64,000 bases of DNA from Streptomyces sp. ASQP_92 (GTDB lineage Bacteria > Actinomycetota > Actinomycetes > Streptomycetales > Streptomycetaceae): NCBI RefSeq assembly GCF_025399895.1, contig NZ_JAODUA010000003.1:538846-602845 (forward strand). The letters run 5' to 3'. The position numbers and the translations under genes are program-made. Under the pieces are notes generated by a model that saw only the letters and a list, made by a program, of their open reading frames with translations, made no database searches and was not told the DNA's origin. This document shows, piece after piece, positions 43,314 through 52,679 of this stretch (its first letter is position 1; each line of letters begins with the position of its first letter).

Positions 43314-44275
43314 GCGTCAGCACCGCCGCGACGGACGGCACCACCCGCGTGGAGATACGGCCCCGCTACGAGGGGTCCAACATCTGCACCTGGATCGGCT
43401 TCAAGCACGTCAACTACATGGTGGAGGAGGCCGTCTACGACCACCTGCGTCAACACGGCTTCCTCGCCGGGCAGTTGTACGAGCGCTACGGCCTGGGCGT
43501 CGACATCACGGACATCGACACCAAGATCCTCACCGCGTTCCACATCGACGACGTGGCGAGCGCCGTCGTCGCCCCCGCGCCGGACAAGGGCGACGGGATG
43601 CGGCTCACGGTCGAGATGACGGTGCGGCGCGACGGCGAGACCCAGCGGGCCGTCGTGTCCAAGGTCGCCGTGCAGTTCCGGTTCGACCCGCGCGGCCACG
43701 CGGCGGAGCAGCCGCCCGCCGCCCTCGAGGGCGCGGTCGTGGACCGCCTCGGCGCGGGCGCCGAGCCCATCGCGCTGCGGCCGGGCGCGGACCCCCTGGA
43801 GCAGCTCACCGAGGGCCGCAACGCCTTCGGCTGGGCCTGGCGGATGCCGTACTTCTACTGCCACTTCACCGAGCGGGTACAGATGTCGGGCTATCTGCGG
43901 CAGATGGAGGAGGTCGTCGACCTGTTCCTGGCCGACCGCGGTGTCTCCATCAAGACCCTGCTCGACGAGCAGGACTGGATCCCGGTCGTCCCGCACTCGC
44001 GGATCACCGTCCTGGACGAGGCCCGGATGGAGGAGACGCTCTACACCGTCTTCACCGTCGAGAACGTCTTCAAGCGCTTCACCTACACCGCCCGCATGGA
44101 CACCTACGTCCTGCGCGACGGCGTCCTCGTGCCCACCACCACCGGCCGCATCACCCACGGCTGGGCCGTGATCGAGAACCGCCGCGACTGGAGCCTGGTC
44201 AACTTCGACGACCGGCTGCTCAACGCGCTGAACGGGAAGCCGGGGCAGACATCGGGCCGCGGGACCACGGCATGA
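43310..44275 (+). CDS. tandem hotdog-fold thioesterase-like protein
   Basis: A 321-aa protein made of two hotdog-like halves. The first has FKHVNYMVEEAVYDHLRQHGF and DTKILTAFHIDD; the second has MPYFYCHFTERVQMSGYLRQMEEVVDLFL and YTVFTVENVFKRFTY. This looks like the acyl-CoA/acyl-ACP thioesterase superfamily (4-hydroxybenzoyl-CoA thioesterase type). Its reaction could be hydrolysis, dehydration or chain-length control. Overlaps both neighbours as ATGA. Confidence 0.7.
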   Translation: MSVSTAATDGTTRVEIRPRYEGSNICTWIGFKHVNYMVEEAVYDHLRQHGFLAGQLYERYGLGVDITDIDTKILTAFHIDDVASAVVAPAPDKGDGMRLTVEMTVRRDGETQRAVVSKVAVQFRFDPRGHAAEQPPAALEGAVVDRLGAGAEPIALRPGADPLEQLTEGRNAFGWAWRMPYFYCHFTERVQMSGYLRQMEEVVDLFLADRGVSIKTLLDEQDWIPVVPHSRITVLDEARMEETLYTVFTVENVFKRFTYTARMDTYVLRDGVLVPTTTGRITHGWAVIENRRDWSLVNFDDRLLNALNGKPGQTSGRGTTA

Positions 44276-45393
44276 CCGGCGCGGCCACCCTCGACGACCC
44301 GGGTCTCGCGGCCCGGCCCGCACCCGCCGGTGAGCTCGTCTTCTCCGCGTGGTCCGCGCTCTCGCCCTACGGCACGGGACGTGCGGCCTTCCGCACCGGC
44401 CTCGCCGCCGACCGGAGCGCGCCGGCCGCGCTCGACGCCACCGAGTACCCGGGTCCCTATCAACAGGGCGCTCTGGTACCGGAGTTCACCGCCGCGGGCG
44501 CGCTCGGCAAGAAGGGCACCCGGACGATGGACCGGCTGACCGCGCTCGCCGTGTCGGCGTACGGGCAGCTCCTCCAGGAGTGCGGGCCCGACGTCGTCGA
44601 GCACCCCGAACGGCTCGCCCTGGTGCTCGGCACCGGCCACGGCAGCGTCCAGAGCATCATGGACTTCACCCGGGACTCGCTGACCGGGGAGCGCCCCTAC
44701 CTCGTGGACCCGGCGCGCTTCCCCAACACCGTGATGAACCGGATGGCCGGCCAGAGCGCCATCTGGCACGGCATCAAGGGCCCCAACACCACCGTCGCGG
44801 GCGGCTGGCTGACCGGCCTGCTCGCCCTCGGCTACGCCGCCCGCCTCCACCGGGGTGGCCACTGCGACCGGGTCCTGTGCGGGGCGGCCGAGGAGTACTC
44901 GACGCAGCGCGCCTGGCTCGAGTGGCACGCCGCCGACGGCGGCGAGCGGCCCCCGCTCGGCGAGGGCTCCGTGGTCTGGCTCCTGGAGCCGGCCGCGAGC
45001 GCCACGGCCGCGGGCCGCACCCCCCTCGCCCGGCTCCTGGGCACCCGCTTCCGCGCCTACCACCGGCCCGAGGCCGCGGCCGAGGCCCTCACCACCTGTG
45101 TACGCGCCGTCCTGGACGACGCCGGGATCGATGCGGCGAGCGTGCGTCTCGTCGCGCCGCTCGGCGCCGACGGCGAGGAGGACGCCGTCCTGCGCGCCCT
45201 GCCGTCGGGCGCCGACCCCCGCAGGATCCGCTGCCGTCCGCTGCTCGGGGACACCTCGGCGGCGGCCACCGCGTTCCAGACGGCGGCGGTACTGGCACTC
45301 GCCGAAGAGGGCGGGCTGCCGCCCGGAACGACGGCCCTGGTCACCGGCATCGACCGGGACGGCACCGTCGGCTGCGCCCTGCTGGGCGGATGA
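44272..45393 (+). CDS. ketosynthase chain-length-factor-like protein (KS-beta), catalytic Cys absent
   Basis: A 373-aa ketosynthase-fold protein. Where active enzymes carry Cys it reads GPNTTVAGGWLTGLLAL, and HGTGT is also missing; GHGSVQSIMDF and FPNTVMNRMAGQSAIWHGI are preserved KS-fold segments. It should be the inactive partner that forms a heterodimer with the KS and sets chain length. Confidence 0.85.
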   Translation: MTGAATLDDPGLAARPAPAGELVFSAWSALSPYGTGRAAFRTGLAADRSAPAALDATEYPGPYQQGALVPEFTAAGALGKKGTRTMDRLTALAVSAYGQLLQECGPDVVEHPERLALVLGTGHGSVQSIMDFTRDSLTGERPYLVDPARFPNTVMNRMAGQSAIWHGIKGPNTTVAGGWLTGLLALGYAARLHRGGHCDRVLCGAAEEYSTQRAWLEWHAADGGERPPLGEGSVVWLLEPAASATAAGRTPLARLLGTRFRAYHRPEAAAEALTTCVRAVLDDAGIDAASVRLVAPLGADGEEDAVLRALPSGADPRRIRCRPLLGDTSAAATAFQTAAVLALAEEGGLPPGTTALVTGIDRDGTVGCALLGG

Positions 45394-45406
45394 GGAGGAC
45401 ACGACC

Positions 45407-45820
45407 ATGATGCTCGAAGAGGCGCTCAGCATCGCCGAGTTGGAGCCGTCGCGCCCCAGTGGCCCCACCGCTCCGCTCCCCGCCGAGGAGACGGTGCGCG
45501 GCAGCGTCACCGTGGCCCACGGCGCCCCCTTCCTCCAGGGCCACTGCCCCGGCTTCCCGCTGGTGCCGGGCTTCGCCCTGGTGCAGTACGTCCACGACCT
45601 GGTGTCCGCCCACGGAGTCGGCGGGGGAGGGGGGTTCGTGCTCAAGAAGGCACGCTTTCTGAGCCCGGTGCGGCCGGGCGAGGAACTCGTCATCGAGGCC
45701 CGGATCGAACGCGGCGACCACGGGGTGCGGGCCACCGCATCCGTCAGCGCGGACGCCCGGCCCGCCGCCCGCATCGCCCTGCACTTCCCGCAGGACCGCC
45801 CCGACCAGGAGGACGAGTGA
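45407..45820 (+). CDS. FabA/FabZ-like hotdog dehydratase subunit, catalytic Glu replaced
   Basis: A 137-aa hotdog protein; GGAGG lies 8 bp before ATG 45407. The active-site His is present in QGHCPGFPLVPG, but the acidic residue expected a few positions later is Gln in FALVQYVHDL. It probably needs the following dehydratase, whose gene it overlaps by four bases, as a heterodimer. Role: dehydration of 3-hydroxyacyl-ACP to the enoyl intermediate. Confidence 0.8.
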   Translation: MMLEEALSIAELEPSRPSGPTAPLPAEETVRGSVTVAHGAPFLQGHCPGFPLVPGFALVQYVHDLVSAHGVGGGGGFVLKKARFLSPVRPGEELVIEARIERGDHGVRATASVSADARPAARIALHFPQDRPDQEDE

Positions 45821-46314
45821 ACCCCGAATTCCGCATCACCTCCGTCATCCCGCACCGCCACCCGGCGCTGCTCGTGGACCGGCTCGGGGAGGTGGAACCG
45901 GGGAAGCGGCTCACCGCGTACAAGGCGGTCAGCGTCGCCGAACCCGCCTACCGGGGCCTGGCCCAGGGGGCCGCGCAGGAGTACGCCTACCCGGCGAGCA
46001 TGATGCTGGAGTCCTGGGCCCAGGCCGCGCTGCTGCTCGCGTGCTGGGAGCGGCCCAACCCCGATGTGCGGACCGGGCAGGTCACGCTCGGCGCCGGGGT
46101 GCGCGACGCCAGGGTCCTGGGGCCCGTCTACCCGGGGTCGGTCCTCGTGCACGAGGTCACGCTGGTCCGCGACCTCGGGGACACCGTCGTCACCCGGGGC
46201 TCCAGCTCCGTGGACGGCCGGCTGGTCCTGGAGGTCGAACAGCTCACGTTCGCGCTGCGCCCGGCCGAGGAGCTGGAGTCGCTCGCCGGGGCCGCCGTCC
46301 TCGCGAGCCCGTGA
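45817..46314 (+). CDS. FabZ-like 3-hydroxyacyl-ACP dehydratase
   Basis: A 165-aa hotdog dehydratase starting at GTG 45817. Both catalytic positions are intact: His in [13 protein letters not shown] and Glu in [15 protein letters not shown]. It would form the double bonds of the polyene or acyl chain together with the preceding subunit. Confidence 0.87.
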   Translation: MNPEFRITSVIPHRHPALLVDRLGEVEPGKRLTAYKAVSVAEPAYRGLAQGAAQEYAYPASMMLESWAQAALLLACWERPNPDVRTGQVTLGAGVRDARVLGPVYPGSVLVHEVTLVRDLGDTVVTRGSSSVDGRLVLEVEQLTFALRPAEELESLAGAAVLASP

Positions 46315-46333
46315 AGACAATCGACGAGAGGTC

Positions 46334-47083
46334 ATGATGTCCGCAGAGAAACCCCGCGTCGCACTGGTCACCGGGGGCTCCCGGGGGATCGGTCGCAGCG
46401 TGGTGCGCCGGCTCGCCGCCGACGGCTTCGCCGTGGCGTTCTGCTACCGCTCGCGCGACGAGGAGGCCCGGACCGTCGCCAAGGAGGCCGAGGAGGCGGG
46501 CGCGACCGTCTTCGCCCGTCGCGTGGACGTGGCCGACGGGGCCCAGGCCCAGGAGTTCGTCCGCGAGACCGAGCGCGTCCTCGGGCCGATCCACGCTCTG
46601 GTCTCCTCGGCCGGCATCGTCCGGGACAACCCGCTGATCATGCTGAACGACCAGGCGTGGCAGGACGTGCTGCGCGTCAACCTCGACGGGACCTACCACA
46701 TCTGCCGGGCCGCGGTCTTCGGGATGCTGAAGCGGCGGGCCGGCACCGTGGTCACGATGTCCTCGGTCGCCGGGGTGTACGGCAACGCCACCCAGACCAA
46801 CTACTCGGCGTCCAAGGCCGGGATCATCGGCTTCTCCAAGGCCCTGGCCAAGGAGGTCGCGCCGCGCGGCATCCGCGTCAACGCGGTGGCCCCGGGCTTC
46901 ATCGAGACCGACATGACGGCGGCGCTGGGCGAGGACAGCGGCGACAAGCTCGCCGAACGCATCCCGCTGGGCCGCTTCGGCCGGCCCGAGGAGGTTGCCG
47001 ACCTGGTGTCCTTCCTGGTGTCGGAGCGGGCCTCGTACATCACGGGCCAGGTGTTCGGGGTCGACGGGGGCCTGGTGATCTGA
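46334..47083 (+). CDS. 3-oxoacyl-ACP reductase (FabG-type SDR)
   Basis: A 249-aa short-chain dehydrogenase. NADPH motif GGSRGIGRS near residue 15; catalytic Ser in MSSVAGVYG, and [18 protein letters not shown] with the Tyr-xxx-Lys pair; C-terminal [14 protein letters not shown]. Start is ATG 46334 or the next ATG 46337, which is better spaced from GAGAGG. It reduces the ketone after each KS cycle; no enoyl reductase is present, consistent with a polyunsaturated chain. Confidence 0.92.
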   Translation: MMSAEKPRVALVTGGSRGIGRSVVRRLAADGFAVAFCYRSRDEEARTVAKEAEEAGATVFARRVDVADGAQAQEFVRETERVLGPIHALVSSAGIVRDNPLIMLNDQAWQDVLRVNLDGTYHICRAAVFGMLKRRAGTVVTMSSVAGVYGNATQTNYSASKAGIIGFSKALAKEVAPRGIRVNAVAPGFIETDMTAALGEDSGDKLAERIPLGRFGRPEEVADLVSFLVSERASYITGQVFGVDGGLVI

Positions 47084-47084
47084 G

Positions 47085-47795
47085 GTGGGCGCCGACCGGA
47101 AGACCCCGAGGTTCTACTTCTCGCTGCGCAGCCCCTACTCCTGGCTCGCCTACCGTGATCTGACGAACCATCACCCGGACGTGGCGGACGCCGTCGAGTG
47201 GCGGCCCTTCTTCGAGCCGGACGCGATCAGCGAACGCCTGCTGACCGAGGCCGGCGGCACCTTCCCGTACACCCCCATGTCCCGCGCCAAGCACCTCTAT
47301 GTGCTCCAGGACGTCAATCGCCTCGCCAAGTCCCGTGGTATCGCGCTCAGTTGGCCGGTCGACCGCGAACCGGTGTGGGAGATCCCGCATCTGGCCTACC
47401 TCGTCGCGCGGCGTGCGGGACGCGGCCCGCAGTATGTCGCCGCCGCCTACCGCGCGCGCTGGGAGGAGGGCCGCGACATCTGCGACCGGGCGGTCATCGC
47501 CGACATCGGATCCCAACTGGGTCTGGATCCGGCCGAGTTGGCCGGTGCGAGCGACGACCCGGCGCTGCGGGCGGAAGGGGTTCGCCTGCTGCTGGACGTC
47601 TGCGCGGACGGGGTGTTCGGCGTGCCCTTCTTCGTGCACGGCTTCAGCCGCTTCTGGGGGCTCGACCGGCTGCCGGACTTCGTCCTCCACCTGCGGGAGC
47701 GCGAGCTCACCCCCCGCGGTCTGCCGGAACCCGCGGGGGCGGTCGGGCTCGGGGCGAGATCCGTCGACGACGGACACGCGGGAGGCTGCGGGTGA
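47085..47795 (+). CDS. DsbA-family / 2-hydroxychromene-2-carboxylate isomerase-like protein
   Basis: A 236-aa thioredoxin-fold protein with the N-terminal FYFSLRSPYSWLAYRDL, where the CxxC of true DsbA is replaced by SPYS, typical of HCCA isomerases. FGVPFFVHGFSRFWGLDRL is the cis-Pro region. Proteins of this type accompany polyene/cinnamoyl type II PKS genes and may isomerise a double bond, perhaps before ring closure; that role is inference. Last gene of the PKS operon. Confidence 0.8.
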   Translation: MGADRKTPRFYFSLRSPYSWLAYRDLTNHHPDVADAVEWRPFFEPDAISERLLTEAGGTFPYTPMSRAKHLYVLQDVNRLAKSRGIALSWPVDREPVWEIPHLAYLVARRAGRGPQYVAAAYRARWEEGRDICDRAVIADIGSQLGLDPAELAGASDDPALRAEGVRLLLDVCADGVFGVPFFVHGFSRFWGLDRLPDFVLHLRERELTPRGLPEPAGAVGLGARSVDDGHAGGCG

Positions 47796-48010
47796 CCGGA
47801 TGTACGACCGTCGTACGGCGGTGAGTTCGGACGGGGGGCAGTCCTCAGGGGGTATCCGGGGGTCTGCCCCATGTTCGTGTTCCGACACTCTGCGTTAGCG
47901 TCGTGACACGCGAGATCCCGGGTCGAACCGGGCCACGGTTTTCCCCACGCCCGAGCGGGCGACATGCCCGCACGGCTTCAAGCCGCTTCTCCAGAACTGG
48001 GAGACATTTC

Positions 48011-48745
48011 ATGCGTCAGCAGCTCCGCGCCCTGGGCATTCTCACCTCGATCGGCATCGCGGCCGGCGCGCTGACCGCGTGCGGCTCCATCAACCAGCAG
48101 TCCTTCGAGGACGACAGCGCGCTCTCCGGGAAGATCACCGCCGTGCGCCTGGAGAACGGGTCGGGCGGTGTCACCGTGAACGGCACCGACGGCGGCTCGG
48201 CGTCCTTACACCGCAAGGTCCAGTACAACAACGGCGACACCAAGCCGTCCGGCGCCACCCACCGCATCGAGGACGGCGTCCTCATCCTGGGCGGCTGCTC
48301 CGGCTCCTGCTCGGTGAAGTACACCGTGCAGGTGCCCGCCGGGATCCCCGTCAGCGGCGACGTCTCCTCCGGGGAGGTCAGCCTGCACAAGGTGGGCGCG
48401 GTGAACGTGTCGGCGTCCTCCGGCGACATCACGCTGGAGGACATCAGCGGCGCCGTGAAGGTGAAGACCACCAACGGCGAGATCTCCGGACGGGGCCTCG
48501 CGGGCGGCGGCATCGACACCCGCACCGGCTCCGGCGACATCCACCTCACCCCCAGCGCCCCGCAGAACGTCCAGGTGACCGCGGGCAGCGGCGACGTCAG
48601 CCTCACCGTGCCGCCGGCCAGCTACAAGGTGACCGTCAAGACGGGCAACGGCGACAAGGACATCAAGGTCCCCAACGACCCCTCGGGCAAGTACGAGATC
48701 GGGCTGAAGACCGGCAGCGGGGACGTCAGCGTCAAAAGCTCCTGA
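48011..48745 (+). CDS. DUF4097-type beta-repeat lipoprotein
   Basis: A 244-aa secreted lipoprotein: signal peptide with lipobox LTAC at residues ~21-24, then repeated short strands (SGDVSSGEVSLHK, SASSGDITLEDISG, RTGSGDIHLTP, AGSGDVSLTV, KTGSGDVSV) forming a beta-helix-like DUF4097 domain. GGGAGA precedes ATG 48011. Codon 66 is TTA (48206-48208). It lies between two biosynthetic operons but has no SARP site and is probably a passenger. A promoter candidate TAGCGT lies at 47896-47901. Confidence 0.88.
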   Translation: MRQQLRALGILTSIGIAAGALTACGSINQQSFEDDSALSGKITAVRLENGSGGVTVNGTDGGSASLHRKVQYNNGDTKPSGATHRIEDGVLILGGCSGSCSVKYTVQVPAGIPVSGDVSSGEVSLHKVGAVNVSASSGDITLEDISGAVKVKTTNGEISGRGLAGGGIDTRTGSGDIHLTPSAPQNVQVTAGSGDVSLTVPPASYKVTVKTGNGDKDIKVPNDPSGKYEIGLKTGSGDVSVKSS

Positions 48746-48773
48746 ACCACCGGGCTCCTGAACCACCGACCGG

Positions 48774-48808
48774 GTCCCAACCCCCGTGACCGCACGGCGG
48801 GTTGGGAC
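48774..48808 (+). terminator. strong terminator after the lipoprotein gene
   Basis: GTCCCAACCC-CCGTG / CACGG-(C bulge)-GGGTTGGGAC forms a 15-bp stem with a 4-nt loop, just before the next operator. Confidence 0.8.
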
Positions 48809-48825
48809 ATCGGCATGCCCGGACG

Positions 48826-48869
48826 GATCAGCTGCGCGTCAGCCGCTCGTCAGCGGGCCCGGCGAGTCT
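48826..48869 (+). promoter_or_regulatory. SARP-type triple operator and -10 of the KASIII operon
   Basis: GATCAGC (48826-48832), CGTCAGC (48837-48843) and CGTCAGC (48848-48854) at exact 11-bp spacing, 9 bp, then GAGTCT (48864-48869). The start codon follows at 48906. Confidence 0.8.
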
Positions 48870-48905
48870 TGAGTGGCTGCAAACCACTCAAGGAGGGCCC
48901 GGCGC

Positions 48906-49835
48906 ATGACCTCACTGGAAGCGGTGTCGAGTTACCTGCCGCCCACCATCTCCGTGGCCGACCTGCGCGAACCGCTGGGCCTCGACGACCAGCAGGTACG
49001 CAGGTTCACCCGGCTCTACGGCCTCGACCGGATCTGCCAGGCCCCCGACCAGTCCGAGGCCGAGATGCTGCTCGCGGCGATCGGCAAGCTGGACGCGCTG
49101 GCCGGCCGGGAGGACCGGGTGCGCCATGTGATCCGGGCCAAGGGCCTGCGGACCACGGCGCCCTACCCGGTCAGCCCCTTGCAGCAGGTGCGCGAGGTGC
49201 TCGGACTGCGCAACGCGAACGTCTTCTCGGTGGCCGACCACGGCTGTGCGACCGGCCTGCTCGCCGTCGACGTGGCCGGCACCCTGCTGGCCGCCGACGG
49301 CGACCCCGACGCGCTGGCCCTGGTGCTGGCCGGGGACAAGACCTTCACCCCGTTCTCGCAGTGGGTCGCCGACGTCTCCATCATGGGCGAGGGCATGACG
49401 GCCGTACTGGTCGGCGCCGACGGGCCCCGCGACCGGGTGCTCGGATACCACGCGCGCATCGTCGGCCGCGAGGACGGCGTCATCGACCTGGACCCCGAGG
49501 GCGCCAGGGAGGCCAAGCGCATCTACCAGGACGTCATGTCCGACGTCGTGCACAGCGCCCTCGCCGACGCCGGGCTCACCATCGCCGACGTCGACCTCGT
49601 CCTGCCGCACAACGTCAACCGCGTCTCGTGGACGGTCGCCGCCAAGGAACTGGGCATCCCCGCCGACCGCATCTTCCTGGACAACATCGCGCGGACGGGC
49701 CACTGCTTCTGCGCGGACCCGTTCATCAACTACCAGTCCGCCCGTGAACTGGGCCTGCTGCGGCCCGGAGCCACCTATGTGATGACCTCCGCGGGCCTCG
49801 GCCAGTCCTTCGCGGCGATGGTTCTCCAGCACTGA
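48906..49835 (+). CDS. KASIII-like ketosynthase or acyltransferase
   Basis: A 309-aa thiolase-fold protein. Probable catalytic triad: Cys in ADHGCATGLLAVD, His in VLPHNVNRVSW, Asn in FLDNIARTGHCFCADPF. KASIII-like enzymes use acyl-CoA or acyl-ACP starters, either for C-C bond formation or for acyl transfer (CerJ type). First gene of an operon with ATP-grasp ligase, decarboxylase and ACP, so its substrate may be an amino-acyl-ACP. Substrate not readable. Confidence 0.82.
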   Translation: MTSLEAVSSYLPPTISVADLREPLGLDDQQVRRFTRLYGLDRICQAPDQSEAEMLLAAIGKLDALAGREDRVRHVIRAKGLRTTAPYPVSPLQQVREVLGLRNANVFSVADHGCATGLLAVDVAGTLLAADGDPDALALVLAGDKTFTPFSQWVADVSIMGEGMTAVLVGADGPRDRVLGYHARIVGREDGVIDLDPEGAREAKRIYQDVMSDVVHSALADAGLTIADVDLVLPHNVNRVSWTVAAKELGIPADRIFLDNIARTGHCFCADPFINYQSARELGLLRPGATYVMTSAGLGQSFAAMVLQH

Positions 49836-49900
49836 AAGCGACGGCACCGAGCCTCGCGCGGCCCACCGCCCGCGAGCCCCAGACCCCGAGAGGACGGCAC

Positions 49901-51286
49901 ATGACCGGCACTTGGCCCGGCTTCCGCGAACGCCTCGCGACGGCGCTCACCGGGACACCCGAGACCCCCCTGGTCTTCCTCGGCAACTTCGAGGTGGAAC
50001 AGCAGTGGGCGCGCGGCGAGCACACGCTGCCCCGCCTGTCGGCCCCGGCGGCCGACGCGGTGGTCAACCACATGGACGAGTTCGCGCTGCTGCTCGGTGA
50101 CGCGGTCGACCACGTGGTCCTCAAGTCCCGTCCCGACGACGACCACCTCGCCTTCCTCGCGGACCTCGGGGTGCGGCTTCCGCACCTCCATGTGGCCGGC
50201 GCGCAGGACCCGGCCCGCACGGTGACCGAGGACGCGCTCGCCGACCCGGCGCTGCTCGCCGCCCTCTCGGGCCTGGCCGTCGGCGGCTGCCGCATCGCCG
50301 CCCACGGCGTCTCCGCGCAGGAGGAGCTGCTGGCCGCGGCGACCGGACTGTCCGTCGCCGCCCCCGACGCCGTCACCTGCAAGGCGGTCAACAGCAAGGT
50401 CTACAGCCGCCGCGTCGCCGACGAACTCGGACTGCGCCAGCCCCGCGGCTGGGCCTGCCGCACCCTCGCCGAACTGGGCGCCGCCTTCGAGGCCGCCGCC
50501 GGTGACGAGCAGCGCCGGTATGTGGTGAAGGAGGCGTTCGGCGTCTCCGGCAAGGGCATCGCCGTCCTGGAGAGCAGGCGGCGCGGGGAGCGGATCCTCT
50601 CGATGGTCACCCGCCAGGCCGAGCGCACGGGCCATGACGCGGTCAGCTTCGTCGTCGAGGAGTGGGTCGCCAAACAAGGCGATCTGAACTACCAGTTCAC
50701 CGTCGCCCGCGACGGCACCACGCACTTCGACTTCGTGAAGGAACAGCTCACCGAGGGCGGCGTGCACAAGGGCCACCGGATGCCCGCCCGGCTCACCGGC
50801 GCCCAGCTCGACGTGGTGCGCGACACCGCGGAACGGCTCGGCAAACGGCTGGCCTCCGACGGCTACTTCGGCGTCGTCGGCGTGGACGCCATGATCGACC
50901 CCGACGGCGCGCTCTACCCGGTCGTGGAGATCAACGCCCGCAACAACATGTCCACGTACCAGGTGCGGCTCCAGGAGCAGTTCGTCGCCGAGCGGCAGAT
51001 CGCCGTCGCCCGCCACTACCCGCTGCGGCTGGCCGAGCCCCTTCCGTTCGCGGCCGCGCACCGGCTCCTGGACGGGCTCCTCTTCGACCGCGCGCGCGGC
51101 ACGGGCCTGCTCGTGAACAACTACGCCACCGTCAACGCGGGCTTCCCCGCCGACGGCCGGACGCCCGAAGGACCCGTCGCGGGGCGCCTCTACGGAGTGC
51201 TCGTGGCGGACTCGGACGACGCCGTCGAAGCCCTGGACACGCGGATAGCCGCCCGCCTCGCGGCCGGAAGGGACACCGTCGCATGA
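49901..51286 (+). CDS. ATP-grasp ligase, possibly loading an amino acid on ACP (BtrJ-like)
   Basis: A 461-aa ATP-grasp protein: YVVKEAFGVSGKGIAVLES is the ATP-binding Lys/Gly loop, VSFVVEEWVAKQGDLNYQF the second strand, VEINARNNMSTYQ the metal-binding Glu/Asn. ATP-grasp enzymes join a carboxylate to an amine or thiol. Gene order ATP-grasp, PLP decarboxylase, ACP matches the butirosin route (BtrJ, BtrK, BtrI), where glutamate is loaded on an ACP and decarboxylated to gamma-aminobutyryl-ACP. The parallel is inference from order and families. Confidence 0.85.
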   Translation: MTGTWPGFRERLATALTGTPETPLVFLGNFEVEQQWARGEHTLPRLSAPAADAVVNHMDEFALLLGDAVDHVVLKSRPDDDHLAFLADLGVRLPHLHVAGAQDPARTVTEDALADPALLAALSGLAVGGCRIAAHGVSAQEELLAAATGLSVAAPDAVTCKAVNSKVYSRRVADELGLRQPRGWACRTLAELGAAFEAAAGDEQRRYVVKEAFGVSGKGIAVLESRRRGERILSMVTRQAERTGHDAVSFVVEEWVAKQGDLNYQFTVARDGTTHFDFVKEQLTEGGVHKGHRMPARLTGAQLDVVRDTAERLGKRLASDGYFGVVGVDAMIDPDGALYPVVEINARNNMSTYQVRLQEQFVAERQIAVARHYPLRLAEPLPFAAAHRLLDGLLFDRARGTGLLVNNYATVNAGFPADGRTPEGPVAGRLYGVLVADSDDAVEALDTRIAARLAAGRDTVA

Positions 51287-52614
51287 CCATCACCACGGGA
51301 CCCGATGTGCAGGAGGGCCCGGCCACCGTGCAGGGCATCCCCGTCGCCGAACTCGCCCGGACCTACGGCACCCCGCTGTTCGTGTACGACGGGGACGCGC
51401 TCGCGGGCCGGATGCGCGCGCTGCGCGAGGCGTTCGACGAACGGCTCCAGATCTTCTACTCCCTCAAGGCCAACCCCAACATCGCGGTGTGCGCCCTGCT
51501 GCACGCGCACGGCGCGCGCGCCGAGGTGTCCTCGATGACGGAGCTGCTCACCGCGCGCCGCGCGGGCGTCGCCCCCGAGGACATCCTCTTCCTCGGCCCC
51601 GGCAAGAGCCGCGCCGAGCTGGCCGCCTGTCTCGACGAGAACATCGCCGCGATCGTGTGCGAGTCGCTCCAGGAGCTGGCCTGGATCGACGAGCTGGCCC
51701 GCGAGCGCGGGACCCGCGCCCCGGTCGTGCTGCGCGTCAACCCCGCCTTCTCCATCAAGGGCTCGGGGCTCACCATGGGCGGCAAGCCCCGCCAGTTCGG
51801 CATGGACGAGGCCCAACTCCTGGCGGAACAGGGCCTGGTGGAGCGCTATGAGTACGTACACATCAGGGGCATCCAGGTCTACATGGGCACCCGGATCCTC
51901 ACCGAGGCCACCATCGTGCGCAACACGGAGCAGATCTTCGAGCTCGCGCAGCGCCTGTCGGCCGCGCTCGGCTTCGCACTGGACCTCGTGGACATCGGCG
52001 GCGGCCTCGGCGTCGCCTACTTCGACGGCGAACACGACCTCGACCTGACCGCCCTGGCCGCCGAACTCAACCCGGTGATCGCACGGTTCGCGGACGCCCA
52101 CCCCGGCACCCGCCTCGTGATGGAGCTCGGCCGCTATCTGACCGCCGAGTCCGGTACGTACGTCGTGCGGGTGCGCTATGTGAAGACCTCGCTCGGCGAG
52201 CGGTTCGCCGTCACCGACGGCGGCACCCACCACCACATGGCGGCCGTCGGCATCGGCTCCTTCGTGAAGCGGAACTTCCCCCTGCGCCTGCTCAGCGGCA
52301 GCCTCGACGGTACGGGGCCCGAGCCGACGGAGGCCTGGAACGTGACGGGCCCGCTGTGCACCCCCAACGACACGCTGGCCAAGAAGGTCCAGCTGCCGCC
52401 GCTGCGGCCCGGGGACCTGCTCGGCGTGGAGCGCTCCGGCGCCTACGGTCCGACCGCGTCGCCCGTGCACTTCCTCAGCCACGGCTACCCCGCCGAGGTG
52501 CTCGTCGCGGACGGCCGGGCGCATCTGATCCGCGAGGCGGACCGGCCCGACGACCTGTTGCGCAAGCAGCGCCTGCCGGCCGCGGCGGCGTTCCGCCGGG
52601 CCGCCACCCACTGA
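51283..52614 (+). CDS. PLP-dependent decarboxylase, fold type III (BtrK/LysA-like)
   Basis: A 443-aa alanine-racemase-fold decarboxylase of the DAP/ornithine decarboxylase family. PLP Lys is in IFYSLKANPNIAVC near residue 61; phosphate loop VDIGGGLGVAYF; MELGRYLTAESGTYVVRV; active-site Cys in NVTGPLCTPNDTLAKK. Without a lysine-operon context it is unlikely to be LysA. Overlapping the ATP-grasp gene (ATGA) and followed by an ACP, it may decarboxylate an amino-acyl-ACP as BtrK does. Confidence 0.88.
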   Translation: MTITTGPDVQEGPATVQGIPVAELARTYGTPLFVYDGDALAGRMRALREAFDERLQIFYSLKANPNIAVCALLHAHGARAEVSSMTELLTARRAGVAPEDILFLGPGKSRAELAACLDENIAAIVCESLQELAWIDELARERGTRAPVVLRVNPAFSIKGSGLTMGGKPRQFGMDEAQLLAEQGLVERYEYVHIRGIQVYMGTRILTEATIVRNTEQIFELAQRLSAALGFALDLVDIGGGLGVAYFDGEHDLDLTALAAELNPVIARFADAHPGTRLVMELGRYLTAESGTYVVRVRYVKTSLGERFAVTDGGTHHHMAAVGIGSFVKRNFPLRLLSGSLDGTGPEPTEAWNVTGPLCTPNDTLAKKVQLPPLRPGDLLGVERSGAYGPTASPVHFLSHGYPAEVLVADGRAHLIREADRPDDLLRKQRLPAAAAFRRAATH

Positions 52615-52679
52615 CCGGCCCCGCCACCGCACGACCCTCAGCCTCCTGCCCCCCTGCCCCCTTCGAAAGGACCACCGCC

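Noticed and set aside
51283..52614. Diaminopimelate decarboxylase (lysA) for lysine synthesis
   Set aside because: The fold fits, but it is coupled to an ATP-grasp ligase and followed by an ACP within a SARP-controlled operon, which favours a pathway-specific decarboxylase.
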